From the NCBI GenBank assembly GCA_947561395.2, contig OX387184.1:41220766-41284765 (forward strand): DNA of 64,000 bases. The letters run 5' to 3'. The translations under genes were made by a program, and so were the position numbers. The stretch is from Buxus sempervirens (taxonomy: Eukaryota > Streptophyta > Magnoliopsida > Buxales > Buxaceae). The notes under the pieces are model-generated. The model saw only the letters and a program-made list of their open reading frames with translations. It was not told the origin of the DNA and searched no databases. Of the stretch, positions 24,921 to 35,626 are shown piece by piece; position 1 is the first letter of the stretch, and every line of letters starts with the position of its first letter.

Positions 24921-25528
24921 CAGGGGGTCATTGTATCATCTACAATATAACCAAATGGGGTATTTTTTGTTTAAACCTGCTGAACATGTGAATTTTGTCA
25001 ATATCTTGTTCATATCATGATTATTTTATAATCCTTTTATACGACCTTGGAGGTCGCACTTTATACTTTTGTATGTGTTGAACATTGTAAATTCTTGTAA
25101 ATGTTTTTGGGACCAACAAAAGAAACTGTGGTGAACCGAAAGATTTTGGATATATAATGATTACGCATCATCTTTTTGTCTACGGTTTCTTTCAATTTCC
25201 ATTTTCTTTTTCTGTGTTGACAACTGAGTAGCTGATTTTCAATTTCAACATTTGTATCTGTAGCTGGTCGGAAACCAAATACAAATTAGGTTTTCTAATT
25301 GATCGCAGGTTGATATCGTTTGTCAAGGATAGCTCGTGCGGTTAAACGAATTTTCCTGGAATTTTTATCTCCTGCCAAAAGCAATTCAAGTTTGATTTTT
25401 TCCATGTTTTTCAAATTCGTTTATGCATTATATTAGGCTATTTAGATTACAATTTGTTTCTAACTTAGTTCCTTGTTTCTTGTTTTATGGATGTTATTGT
25501 TTTTATCTTATTCTTCTGCTCTCCTTTA
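24921..25528. other. no gene recognised
   Basis: Likely the 3' flank of MULE2 and the 5' flank of the next fossil. No repeats or motifs stand out. Confidence 0.3.
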
Positions 25529-26660
25529 GATGGTCAAGAAAAAGTCCTTTGGATCTAAGAAATGCAACAAAAGACCTAGGATTGAGGAGAATTCCTTTAT
25601 TAGTACAAAAGCCAAGAATTGTATGAGAAGACCTTTTGTAAAAGACCCCTCATACTTGAGAGGGAAGTTATAATGGTGGAGTTACCTGATGAAATACAGA
25701 CAGTCATTAAAGATAGAGGGTGGGAACCTATTTTCTCAAATTTCATCCTTCCCTCTTTGACAATGATCAAGGACTTTTATTCAAATATCCATGATATTTC
25801 AGTTTCTGAAAATTCCTTTTCCACATACTTGAGAGGTCAGGTGTTTAAGGTTTCTCCAGATGTTATCTCCCATGTTGTCAAGATTCCTAGGGTTCAAAAC
25901 GCTGATTATCCATATCCTGGTGTTAATGCTAACTTTCTTAATGAGATAGCAGCCACACTTCTCAATTATGTTAGAGGGAATTGGGTTTACAAAGGTTAAG
26001 CCTTAGACACAAATCAATTCTCTATTGAAACAAATATGGTTTTTAGGATTAAGAGCACCAATCTATACCCTGTGGCTCACCTTTCCTCCGACGCTTTGCC
26101 CAAGTTGAAATTGTTATTTGCACTTAAGAAAGGCCATTCAATAGATCTTCCATCTCATATATGCATACGCATGCTTGATTCCTTCCAACACTCCAAGAAA
26201 TCGTATGTATTTCCTTTTGGCTGTCTCATTGCTAGACTGGTTCATGGCTTACAGATTGCATACCCTAGATTGACACCTGTCTCCATAGGTCAACCAATTA
26301 GCATGGTGACCTATAACCAAAGTAAAGCCCACCTTTCATCTTCTTTAACTCCTCATCCTAATGATCCTCCTTCTCCTCGTCCCCCATCATCTATGTCTGA
26401 GGACATGTCCTTTATCAGATCTTCTATAGCATAGATTTTGGAGAGATAGACTTGCATGGAGACGCGCATGGAGGTGCAGCTTGCTGATGTGCTTAGGAGA
26501 TTGTAGAAGCTGCAGGTACGATAGGACCATATCTACAAGGAGCTTCAAGATTACATTCATGACGATGATGATATGAGTGCGGGTATGAGTGGACGAGCAG
26601 GAGCTAGTGCTGGTGATGGCACTTCTAGTGGAGTTGGAGCAGGACCATCTACTTCTTGAT
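25529..26660 (+). pseudogene. fossil 'putative plant transposon protein' gene
   Basis: Resembles the plant transposon protein family catalogued as Transposase_32, often found beside LTR elements. Recognisable parts are a basic N-terminus, the block DRGWEPIFSNFILPSL with an FYSNIHDISV segment, a YLRGQ.FKVS segment and a downstream part rich in Pro/Ser. It looks broken, with about three or more breaks. No long terminal repeats bound it. Its class is uncertain, so it is treated as a fossil only. Confidence 0.6.
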
Positions 26661-27722
26661 TATATGTAGCTCTATGTGTGTATTGATTTAGGGGTAGAGG
26701 ATTTGATGTGTATTTTGATTAGATATGTATTTTGATGTGTCTTTTATCTTCTATTCTTTTGCTTGATGCTGATACACTTGGATTATTTTTGTATACTGTG
26801 GATGTTATGGATGGTTAATGGGCACTTTGATATCGTAGACATTTGTATTTTGATATATGAAACTTGATTCATGGATCATATGGAATGTTTATCTTTGAGT
26901 TTCCAATACAGTTCCCCCCTGACTTGGACTATTGACAGGAGACAATATGAAAGTTGATACTTGTTTGTGGTATTACCACCATTGCTTCATAAATTATCTT
27001 GTACTTAACAATCCAGGTTTGAAGGTTGTCCGGGATTTCATTCATCTATGTAAGATATAGATGTCGATGTGTTGGGTTGTGCTCATGCTATTGTTCATTG
27101 TGTTACAAAATAGGGTAAACTTCACCAGCCCTTTCAGCATCTATTTTTGAATGCTATAATTGCAATGAATTTCACGGAAGCAAAATTAAATTTAAGGAAG
27201 TTTAAAGGAAGGCATTGGCTAATATAATCCTAAATGCCACTTTTCTTGGTGCACTCAAATACCTCACTTTTACTCAGCTCGATGTTAACTTTTCAACTAA
27301 TATTGCCAATCAATGCACAAGCCATAAGCACTCACATGACAGCTGGAAACTCTAGAGTTTTTGGATGATTAACGGTCTACAATGGGTGGGTCTATTTCTA
27401 TTGGACTATTTTAATATTCTGTTCTAGTATTGAAGCATTGTACACTTTTTTGTTGGCTGAAATAGCACAGATCTTGTTTTCTTCATTATCCTAAGTTGCT
27501 CTCTTTGTCGCCAATTGTGATAATGTCAATGCCACTTAATTAACAACCAAGACAATCTTTCATCCTTGTAGTTCTCTTTGTATGAATTACCTTCCCATGC
27601 ATGTTTTGTGGGCTTAATTCTATGCGAAAAGAGTCCTTAAATTGTTTAGAGTAGGTCATAGTGATTGTGTGTGGAAGGGCAATGCAAAGAGAATATAAAC
27701 ACACAATTTATAAAAGTCGCTA
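26661..27722. other. mostly unassigned; possible Copia remnant near 27.2 kb
   Basis: Between about 27200 and 27340 a frame reads LGALKYLTFTQLD, reminiscent of the GALQYLTLTRPD motif of Ty1/copia polyproteins. It is highly decayed with no bounding LTRs, and the assignment is weak. Confidence 0.25.
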
Positions 27723-27990
27723 GACACAGCTAGATTCAGGGCTCGAACTATGGAGGACAACCTGATCGCTTGAGCGGTCCATCAAGCTTTATCAAGCGGT
27801 ACACACTGTCGGATTTTTTCTGCATAACCCAAGACCAGAGCGAGACAGAACTAGATGCAGGGCTTGAGCTACGGAGGACAACCTGATCGCTTGAGTGGTC
27901 CATCAAGCTTTATCAAGCGGTACACACTGTTTGATTTTTTCTGCATAACCTAAGACCAGAGGTAGACAGAGCTAGATGCATGGCTCGAGC
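27723..27990. repeat. 121-bp tandem repeat, about 2.2 copies
   Basis: CTAGAT.CAGGGCT.GA recurs at 27730, 27851 and 27972, exactly 121 bases apart. The unit contains ATCGCTTGAGCGGTCCATCA and ATCAAGCGGTACACACTG, words like those in the LTR palindromic blocks, so it may be a piece of another LTR. Confidence 0.8.
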
Positions 27991-29071
27991 AGTTGAAGAA
28001 TAAAATTGATTTAACTCTCTTTTTTTTCTTTTTTTTCATTAAGTGGTTTGTAATTATTAAATCAGAAGGTAAAGTTATTATAAAATATTATCACAAAGTC
28101 TTAAAATATAATACATTTATATGAAGTCCCATTGAATTTAGATAAGTTGTTTTATTTTAGTTTCCAATTAGTTGATTAATAATATAAATTATCTCTTAAT
28201 AATTAGATTTTTCGATTATAAATTAACTGTTCAACTAATCTCTTGCTAATTAGACATGACAATAATAAAGTCCTTTTTTCTCTAGATTGGATCATCAGAA
28301 AAGTGTCGTAGAAGAACAATCCCAAATTATATGTTTCCAATTATTAAAGTTTATTTCGTTGTCTTCGTTGTTTCATTAGAGTAGGATTCTTACTAAAATG
28401 GACAAGTACGCTGTGGATATATTTTAATCTTTTATTTTTGTAAAAGGAAAATTACATTTCAGGGATATGAGCAAAATAAATAAAATCCTCCACATTATTA
28501 TAACAAGGTAATACTATTAATAATTTAAAGCTATGTGATAACAATTAGATATTTTTCCATTACAAATTAAAAGTTCAAATAATCTTTTAATAATTAGATA
28601 AGCATACGATACTTTACTAATCAGATTAGGTATGTTATTAATAATTTGAAGCTATTTCTATAACAATTAGATATTAATATAATTCTCTCTTTATTTTTTG
28701 ATTTAATAGATAATTATCCTGAAACTCTGATTTAATGGAAATGTCATGATCAATTGGGTAACTTATAAATTAGGTTAGACTTACCTCGTTGGAATCTAAG
28801 ATGAATGGCTAAATACGTGGGGTATATATCTATATCTATATTGCTATTACAAGCATAAACCACAAAGTGTATTTTAGTTAAAAAAAAAAAAAAAGCAAAT
28901 TACTAATCTCATAACCTTACACATTTATAGTTATCTTCTTCAAATTGCAAAGAAAATAGTTTTATTCAAATGGGGTATTTTAATAAAATTACATATTTAT
29001 AGTTTTATTATCTACTTAAACAAATGTTTATTAATAAAAAAAATATAAAATTGATTATAATTTTTCATAAC
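27991..29071. other. very AT-rich, no gene
   Basis: Repeated phrases such as AACAATTAGATATT and TTAATAATTAGAT suggest degenerate repeats. No frame or element boundary seen. Confidence 0.4.
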
Positions 29072-29074
29072 TTA

Positions 29075-30055
29075 GGTGGCATTTGGCTTTGCTAGTGCTA
29101 ATGGGTGAGCACTTATAAAGAAGACTTTTGATTGAAGGGCTTATCCACAGTTATAAGCTAGTGCTTATTTGGAAGAGATTGGCATTTGGTAAAACAAAAC
29201 GTTGTTATATCTATTGATTGTCCCTGTGACAATAGGGGAAGAATTGGGTTTGGGTAAAGGCGGGACAAGGGAAGGCAGATGATGCAAATGGAACCCAAAT
29301 TCATGTTATTTTTCAGAGAAGTTAGGAAATCACGATAGATTTACTCAGTTGGAAGCCCCACAGAATGGAAACAATTTGTTAGAGCAGGTGTTAATTCCCA
29401 ATTCTTCAAGTAAAGGGGGGTTCATCTTCAAAGCCAGCACCAATTGCGATACTATTACCGCCATAGATAGGAGGAGAGAAGGAAGTCGACACAGAGGCTA
29501 ATCCAACATCAAATGACAAGAAAGGGATATTAGGATTTGCAAGGCGAGGCAGCTGAAACAGCACCGTAGGGACTCAGCGCTACTGCACTCCAATACTAGG
29601 ATTTCTACCAAAAGGAAAAACCATTGACTGGACATTGAATTCCTTTGACATGAACGAGGGTACAAGAGCTTTGGTTTGGAATCAGAGCATAAACTATGAT
29701 TTTGGAAGAAACTTGAGATTTCGAGATTCCAAATCGGAATAACAACGGAAACTCGTTATTTGGAATTGCGTTTTTAATCAAAGATAATGAATAGAACGAG
29801 TGATCGATAGGGATTCCAATAGATCCACGTAAATATATATGGAATCAAGTATTGCAAGTTGATTGAGAGCTTACCGAATAAGTGGGAAGAGAAGCTACTA
29901 ATTGGGGCTTCTCCTTATGGGCAAGCTTTCTCTTCTTCTTATGGATAAGGAATTATCCGTTTTTCATTACCAAACAGGATTTCAACTTAAAAAAACACTT
30001 AAATAAGCTAAAAGCTCAAAATAAGTACTTAATTAAGCAATACCCAAACGCAACC
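29075..30055. mobile_element. non-autonomous PIF/Harbinger-like element, 981 bp
   Basis: The ends are GGTGGCATTTGG and the inverse GGTTGCGTTTGG (10 of 12 matching), flanked on both sides by TTA (29072-29074, 30056-30058). TTA flanks and TIRs of the GG...TTTGG type are the pattern of Tourist-like elements. Subterminal words such as GCTTATTTGG and AAATAAGCTAAAAGC are partly inverted. No transposase is encoded and internal frames show no motif. Confidence 0.6.
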
Positions 30056-30084
30056 TTAGTGTAAGTAGATATGTATGTTAAATT

Positions 30085-30290
30085 ATAATGTGCTCATATC
30101 CCACGTAGGATGCGCTTGTATCCCACAATGGACGTGCCTGTATCTCTCGTAAGATGAGTGTATACACAATAATTGCATATAGTTCCCCCATTGAAAATTA
30201 TATGACAGTTGTATCCCACGTAGGATGCGCTTGTATCCTGCATATGATGTGCTCGTATCCTACGGTATCGTGTGCTTATATCCCAATAAC
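30085..30290 (+). repeat. ~24-bp minisatellite, about eight copies
   Basis: Built on GTATCCCACGTAGGATGCGC with variants (GTATCCTGCATATGATGTGC, GTATCCTACGGTATCGTGTG), interrupted once by about 50 unrelated bases near 30160-30200. Confidence 0.75.
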
Positions 30291-30591
30291 AACACTTGCT
30301 TTGCGATAATTTATTTGCAAATAGGACACCAATTCATAAAGATGACTTTGATATACACCTTAAAGGAAATCCATGTAGGTAACTGAAAGTACCATATGTT
30401 TGACATTTTGAAACGTCTATAATATGTATACACTGAATATCAAATGGTATAATTTCTTTATTACATCAGTAAATCAAAACGAGAGATACGAAGTTCACAA
30501 GAAGATTTACATCAACGTTCTAGGAAGATGAATATGCTTCATCAACTGAATCTTATAATATTTTAGAAGGAATTTAATATAAGAGCCTGTA

Positions 30592-31131
30592 TTAGTTCGA
30601 AACTGAAAATCTGGTTCCCAAGAAGCGCATTCTCACTGATTTCCTCGTTCCTTCTCTGCAAAATTCCAAGTCCCTGGTGATGCCATGCTGAAAAGTTTCA
30701 CGTCCATCCAGTAAGGCAAAGTGATAGAATCCTGTGATTCTAGGTTCTTGATCCAGCCACACAATAAATAATTCACCACCTGCTTGGACATTGACGACTA
30801 GATCTCTATATCTGCCCCAAACACAGATAGCATAATGATTGGAAAAGTAAAAATGGATTGAGATTCACCAAAAGGTAAATCCGAACTTCTGTGTTCACTC
30901 ATTGGAACTTACATACAAGTTAAATAGGGAAGGCAATGCTAACTATATTTTAGATGATTCCAAGTGCAGATAACCATGTCGACTCAAGAATAACAGAATG
31001 GGGAACACCAAGCACTCGCATATTAACCAAAAAAACAGGATACATACCTCTGGGACATCACCAGAAGGAAACTTTCTTATCTACTCCCCATAAGAATATA
31101 GCTTCATCATAGTCCACCTAAAGCAGTAACA
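30592..31131 (-). pseudogene. 3' end of an unrecognised host gene, two exons
   Basis: The last exon, 30592-30811 after an AG acceptor, reads 73 open codons including GGELFIVWLDQEPRITGFYH, HFALLDGRETFQHGITRDL and a stop after GTRFSVSN. An upstream exon candidate at about 31062-31131 ends KFPSGDVPE before a strong GTATGT donor but contains one in-frame stop (SYGE then stop). The composition and splice sites look like a conserved host protein. I cannot name the family. The left end of CACTA1 lies 110 bases upstream, so the gene may have been cut by that insertion. Confidence 0.5.
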
Positions 31132-31262
31132 TAAAAAAAATGGAGGAAAAATTACCGCAATGAGTCAACCGTAGATAAAAACCAGTTGAGTATGCCCTTA
31201 TATACAATTAAGAAATAAATTTGCTGACTAAATATAAACTAACACTACAAAATTTCGGGTGT

Positions 31263-31440
31263 ATTAGAGGCGAGTTTTACCGGCGCTTTATAAAAACCGC
31301 CGGTAATAATATATACAGGGGCGCTCCTAACCCGAGCGCCCCAAAAATCCGGGTGGGTTAGAAAAGTCTTAGATATTAACGGCGTTTATTCTTGTAAGCG
31401 CCGTTAATTGTTTTAAGTGGCCGCCGCTAATAGGTGGAAA
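31263..31440. repeat. 5' subterminal hairpins of CACTA1
   Basis: Short inverted words: GGCGCTCC...GAGCGCCCC, TTTACCGGCGC...ACCGCCGGTAA and ACGGCGTTT...AAGCGCCGTTA. These are typical binding-site-rich ends of CACTA elements. Confidence 0.6.
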
Positions 31441-31945
31441 CCCTTACGCCCTTCGCCCTTCGCCCTTCTCTTCCATTCTTCCATTGCATTTCTCCCTTTG
31501 CCGTTTTCATCTCTGCCCCTTTTCTTCCATTGCATTTCTGCCTCTGCCGTTTTCATCGTGGAGGATATTACACCCGAGCGGCTTTGCATTTTTCTCTTAG
31601 CCGTTTTATTTTCTCTCAAGGAGTTGCGACGAAGGAGAACGCTCTCTTTGTGAGGTTAGAGGAATTTTAAGCCCTAATTTTTGGTTCCTTTTTTGTTTTT
31701 TAGGGATCTGAACGATTTTCATCATTTCTGGCTATTCAACGTGTTCGTGATTGATCAATTGCTATTTTATTTCGTTTAATCAACGTTTTTTTTGTTTTAT
31801 TTCTAGTTCGGAGTCTGTTCTCAACGGTTCCATGGAGTAGCAATTAAGCAATCAAGGTTAGGATACTGGACGGATCTTTCTCTAAATATTTTGAATCACT
31901 CAGAGGCCTCAATTCAAGCTTTGAAAGGTAAGGATTTCCCTTTAC

Positions 31946-32304
31946 CCTTCCCAAGCAGAAGTTAACAAGCTCTTGTATGGGGATCAGTAATGTTTGATGG
32001 AGCACAACATTGTCAGCTCCCAAAGCCTGCAAGAAATTGATTAAAATTGCAATTGAGATCTAGATCTAGATCTAGATCTCTACAATCTTTAAATTTACAC
32101 ATTATGATTTCATTCTCTGCATCTTGGCTGTTTGTAAGAAAAATGCTTAAGTGGATCTATATGAAGATTGCTGCTACCAAGCTGATTATTGATGTAAACA
32201 TATGCTCTTAATGAACATATTGTCCGACAGAAACCTTACCTTGATATTCACTAATGCTGTGTTGTTGGCATTTACAATCTCAAGTGAATAGGCAAGATGA
32301 GAAC
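31946..32304 (-). pseudogene. two exons of an unrecognised host gene inside CACTA1
   Basis: Exon 32240-32304 (SHLAYSLEIVNANNTALVNI then K) and exon 31946-32026 (ALGADNVVLHQTLLIPIQEL, then VNFCLGR) join in phase 0 with AG acceptors and strong GTAAGG and GTAAAG donors. Both are open. They look like neighbouring exons of a real protein with introns retained, as expected if genomic DNA was captured. Family unknown. The relation to the exons at 30.6-31.1 kb, outside CACTA1, is open. Confidence 0.5.
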
Positions 32305-32502
32305 CTATGCAAATACATTGCAGGATAAATATGAATCAATTCCCGTACAACATTTTAGCTAATAAATTTTGGTTATCTATGATCCTGAACTAGAGTATTA
32401 GATTGTCAACAAGCTGAGTTCCCTTCTGCCAAGCTCAAGCTGTTTTTAGCTAAAATATCTAATGCCTTTTTAGTTGACGGTCTTGGTGATGTTTTGAGTA
32501 AC

Positions 32503-32656
32503 AGAAGAATCACTGCGAATCTTCTGTGCCCATTAAGTGTGCCGGTACTATGTGCCACCTATAGCGACATGCCATGTGGCGGAGGAGAGAGAGAGACAAC
32601 GTTTTTGCTAAACGGAGAGTGGGGCGTTAGCAGCCCTCTCCTCCGTCCCGTTACAT
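32503..32656 (+). repeat. left TIR of the FAR1-type MULE
   Basis: Matches the reverse complement of 39571-39736 with scattered differences. It includes GTGCCACCTATAGCGACATG and ends near CCCGTTACAT. Confidence 0.75.
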
Positions 32657-32698
32657 CCAAGCGGCGTTAAATGAAAAAACAAAATAAAAAAAAATACC

Positions 32699-32888
32699 GC
32701 TGTACCAGAACGAGAACCAAAACCAGCGGCGCCAAAAAAAAATGCAGAGATTTATGGATGGCTTGGTGGGTTTTGAAGACGATGATTCGTTGGCATCCAG
32801 AACGAGAACGAGAACCAGCAGTGCCAAAAAAAAAACGCAGAGATTTATGGATGGTTCGTGGGTTTTGAAGACGATGATTCATTGGCAT
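32699..32888 (+). repeat. ~90-bp tandem duplication before the oleosin copy
   Basis: Two copies of a unit containing ACGAGAACCA, GCCAAAAAAAAA, CAGAGATTTATGGATGG and TTTTGAAGACGATGATTC. Confidence 0.8.
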
Positions 32889-32931
32889 CTGTTTCCAAGG
32901 AATTCAGAGATTTCTAAGTTGGGCCGATCGT

Positions 32932-33427
32932 ATGACAGGACCAATCGAAGCGCAGAGGTCTGCAAGGCCCAGTGGCGGTGATGGTGGTCGAGGAGGAGGT
33001 TCCACCACTGGTGTTGGACGTGCGTTTCCCTGGAAATTTCCTAATCACGCTCCTAGTTCAACCCAGGTCCTAGGTTTCTTGACCCTTGTGGTATCCGGTG
33101 CGATTCTGCTTCTACTCACGGGCCTAACCATCACTGCTACTGTACTAGGTCTAATCTTCTTCGCACCTTTGATTCTCTTGTCGAGTCCCATATGGATTCC
33201 TGTGGGTACGGTGCTCTTTTTTGTCATTGCTGGATTCTTAACCATGTGTGGGTTCGGTATCGCCTTCTTGGGCGGTTTGTCTTGGATTTACAAGTACTTC
33301 AGGGGGATGCATCCACCCGGTTCTGACCAGTTAGATTATGTGCGAAGTCGGATTGCTGAAAGATTATGCTCGGGAGTACGGTGGGTACTTGCAGAGCAAA
33401 GTGAAGGATGCAACTCCCGGTGCTTGA
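32932..33427 (+). pseudogene. oleosin pseudogene, C-terminal frame change
   Basis: Oleosins coat seed oil bodies. Residues 1-45 form a Gly-rich hydrophilic head, 46-118 the long hydrophobic hairpin and residues 79-90 (PLILLSSPIWIP) the diagnostic proline knot P-x5-SP-x3-[21 protein letters not shown] starts the amphipathic tail. After IAE the frame changes. The true tail ([20 protein letters not shown], then A and stop at 33425-33427) lies in another frame starting at 33362. A few residues usual between IAE and DYA are missing, so a short deletion is likely. The frame as it stands runs to 33519 with unrelated residues. There are no introns, as in many oleosins. It lies inside the FAR1-type MULE, which suggests capture. 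A pre-existing copy is less likely. Confidence 0.8.
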
Positions 33428-33641
33428 TGCTTGTGTGTCATTATAATATTGATTCATGTGCGTATGAGGAAATCGGATTTTGCTTCTCTTTTGTTCTCTT
33501 TCTTCACGCTCCTATATAAGTTGGGACTGTTTTTCTTTTTTGGGTGTAATGAGAACTTGTCTCTGTTATGAATTTCATATAGCACTTCTCTCATGTCTTT
33601 TTATTTAGTTAAGGGTCCATGGATTTTGAAAAATAGGGTTT

Positions 33642-34720
33642 TGAGTCTAACAACACCTAGAGGGGGGTGAATAGGTGTAGCACAGCAGAATAAAAATTTT
33701 CTATCAATTAAAGACAAGTCCTTAATTAATAGGCATGAACAAATCCTCAAGGTAATTCCAGAAAATCAAATAACTAATCGAAAGCAATTAACAAGCCACC
33801 CAAATTGCAAGCAAATAATTAAAGCATGTAAAGTAAGACAAAACAAGCAATTTGGTGGCGAAGGGAAAACTCTATGAGAACTCTCACTAGAGAAAAACCC
33901 TCCGGGCTATACAGGAGCCACCTAAAAGATCCAATATGAAAAGAAGACTTACAACCTGTAGTTCAGATGACTCAACATCCCTATGCTAGACTCTGCAACC
34001 CACAGACTTGAAAGTATCTGAGGAACTCCTCAGATTTGCTCCACAGCAACACTTCAGAACTCTAAAGATCTTCTCACACGATCACCCAAATGAAGTCGCC
34101 TGGTATCCGTAGGATCTCCCACGATCAATCTCCCCAACCCAGAACTCCAAGGTAGAGGAAGGAAGAAGAAAAGAAAGGTTTTATGGCTCAAAAGATGAAA
34201 ACCTAGAAGAAGGGTTTTCAGAAGAGAAAAGGATATTTAGGGCTTCTAAAACATAGCTCTCTTAGGTTTAGAAGGTCCCTAATCCTATTTAAAGGTTCCC
34301 CAAAAAGTTTGAAGTCAATCCGAATTGAAACGAGTAAGTTATGTAATTTTTCGTAACTTTTCGGAAATTTTTCTGTTTGAACGTTCGAACGCTCAGCAAA
34401 CGTTCAGCAAACATTGCCCTTTAAAACTTGAACGTTCGAACGGCCAGAGAACGTTGATCTCACACTAGTCTCGGGTTTGTCTGCAGAACATGAACGTTCG
34501 AACGGCCAGAGAACGTTGATCAAACGTTACTCTTCAGAAATTGAACGTTCGAATGACCAGAGAACGTTGATCAAACGTTGGGCATAACTTCTTCAATTTG
34601 ACTCCGATTTTGACGCCGTTTGAACCATGTCTTCTTGGACTCAAACTAAACATTCTAAACACACTGAAACACTTTCTTTTTGACACTGAATTAAGCCAAA
34701 CTAAAATATTAAACCTTACA
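33642..34720 (+). mobile_element. solo LTR, family B
   Basis: Starts TGAGTCTAACAACACCTAGA, carries the GGGGGGTGAATAGGTG phrase common in plant LTRs and ends TTAAACCTTACA. The flanks are GGTTT (33637-33641) and GATTT (34721-34725), a 5-bp duplication with one difference. One copy of each end and no internal domains indicate a solo LTR of 1.08 kb, inserted in the FAR1-type MULE after the oleosin copy. The palindromic block is at about 34378-34590. Confidence 0.6.
34378..34590. repeat. GAACGTTCGAACG palindromic array in LTR B
   Basis: GAACGTTCGAACG or a close variant occurs four times about 60 bases apart, each followed by CAGAGAACGTTGATC or CAGCAAACGTT. Confidence 0.85.
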
Positions 34721-34863
34721 GATTTGTTTTGCTACGTGCATTTGTTGGTGTGAATGTTCCCACAGATGCATCATGCTAAACATATCTTGAATACTTTTAA
34801 ATTTGGAATTGGTATTTTGACATTTTCTTTGAGCATCATGAAGCCACATTAACCATTCTCCAG

Positions 34864-34934
34864 GTTCTGCCAACAGAATTGTAAAATTTTGGGATCTTGA
34901 AACTTTTGAATTGATTGGATCTACAGGGCCTGAG
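34864..34934 (+). pseudogene. katanin p80 WD40-repeat subunit, single-exon fragment
   Basis: After CTCCAG the sequence reads SANRIVKFWDLETFELIGST then GPE, followed by a GTAAAC donor. From memory this matches one WD40 blade of plant katanin p80 (KTN80), the targeting subunit of a microtubule-severing complex (family form ADRTVKFWDLETFELIGSTR). Phase 2 at the acceptor and an intact donor show that it came from genomic DNA with introns. Upstream sequence to about 34820 (DIFFEHHEATLT) may be a worn piece of the preceding blade. It lies inside the FAR1-type MULE. Confidence 0.7.
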
Positions 34935-35626
34935 GTAAACTTTTCAGCCATATGGGACATTGGTCCTCAAATTATGCTTTTCATTACTACCACTTGGTGA
35001 TTTATTTCTTATGTTTTCTGCATCTTGTTCCCACATGCTATCTGGGGAATGGTGCACATGTTCATTTATGGTCTTGTATTTGTTGGAGTAATACTCCGTA
35101 GATAGGCAGGATTCGCTAGTTGTTGGTATTCATTTGTTATTCTTAGGCTGACTCTCTTGGAGCCTTTCTTTTAAGAAGGGATCCAAAGATAATGGATCTG
35201 GAGGACTCGTCAATATTATTTATGGTCTACCTTTCTTGATACTTGATTTTGGATCTTAGATCCCAGAGGGAGGTTTCCACTCGATTGTTTTTTGCCCTTA
35301 TTTGTACAGATGGCGGTCTTCCACCTGCTCTTTTTCTTACCTATCTCTTTGAAACATAGTATTCCACATGAAATCATTACTTTTGGCTGGACATCTACTC
35401 TTCTCACAATTACAGAAAAAAAAAACACAAATGAAACTGGAGCTGCACATTAAGAAGGGAGCTGCACATTCAATGTCTAGAAAGTCACAATTTGCAGCTT
35501 AGTTGATGACCATATCAAAAGCCTAGGAATACCATAGGACCATATTAAAAGCCTAAGAAACTAAATATAATTTTCAAAATAAATAGAAATACAAAAAAGA
35601 AAAAAAAATACCTACTAATTTATTAA
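34935..35626. other. interior of FAR1-type MULE, no exon recognised
   Basis: May include intron sequence captured with the katanin exon and other filler. A GATCCAAAGATAATGGATC phrase near 35179 and an A-run near 35416 are the only noted points. Confidence 0.3.

Noticed and set aside
31417-31670. Overlapping plus-strand open frames in the CACTA1 leader
   Set aside because: CT-rich low-complexity translations on both strands with no family motif. Better read as an untranslated leader.
34709-34960. Minus-strand frame opposite the katanin exon
   Set aside because: It is the antisense shadow of the katanin p80 piece and lacks any motif.
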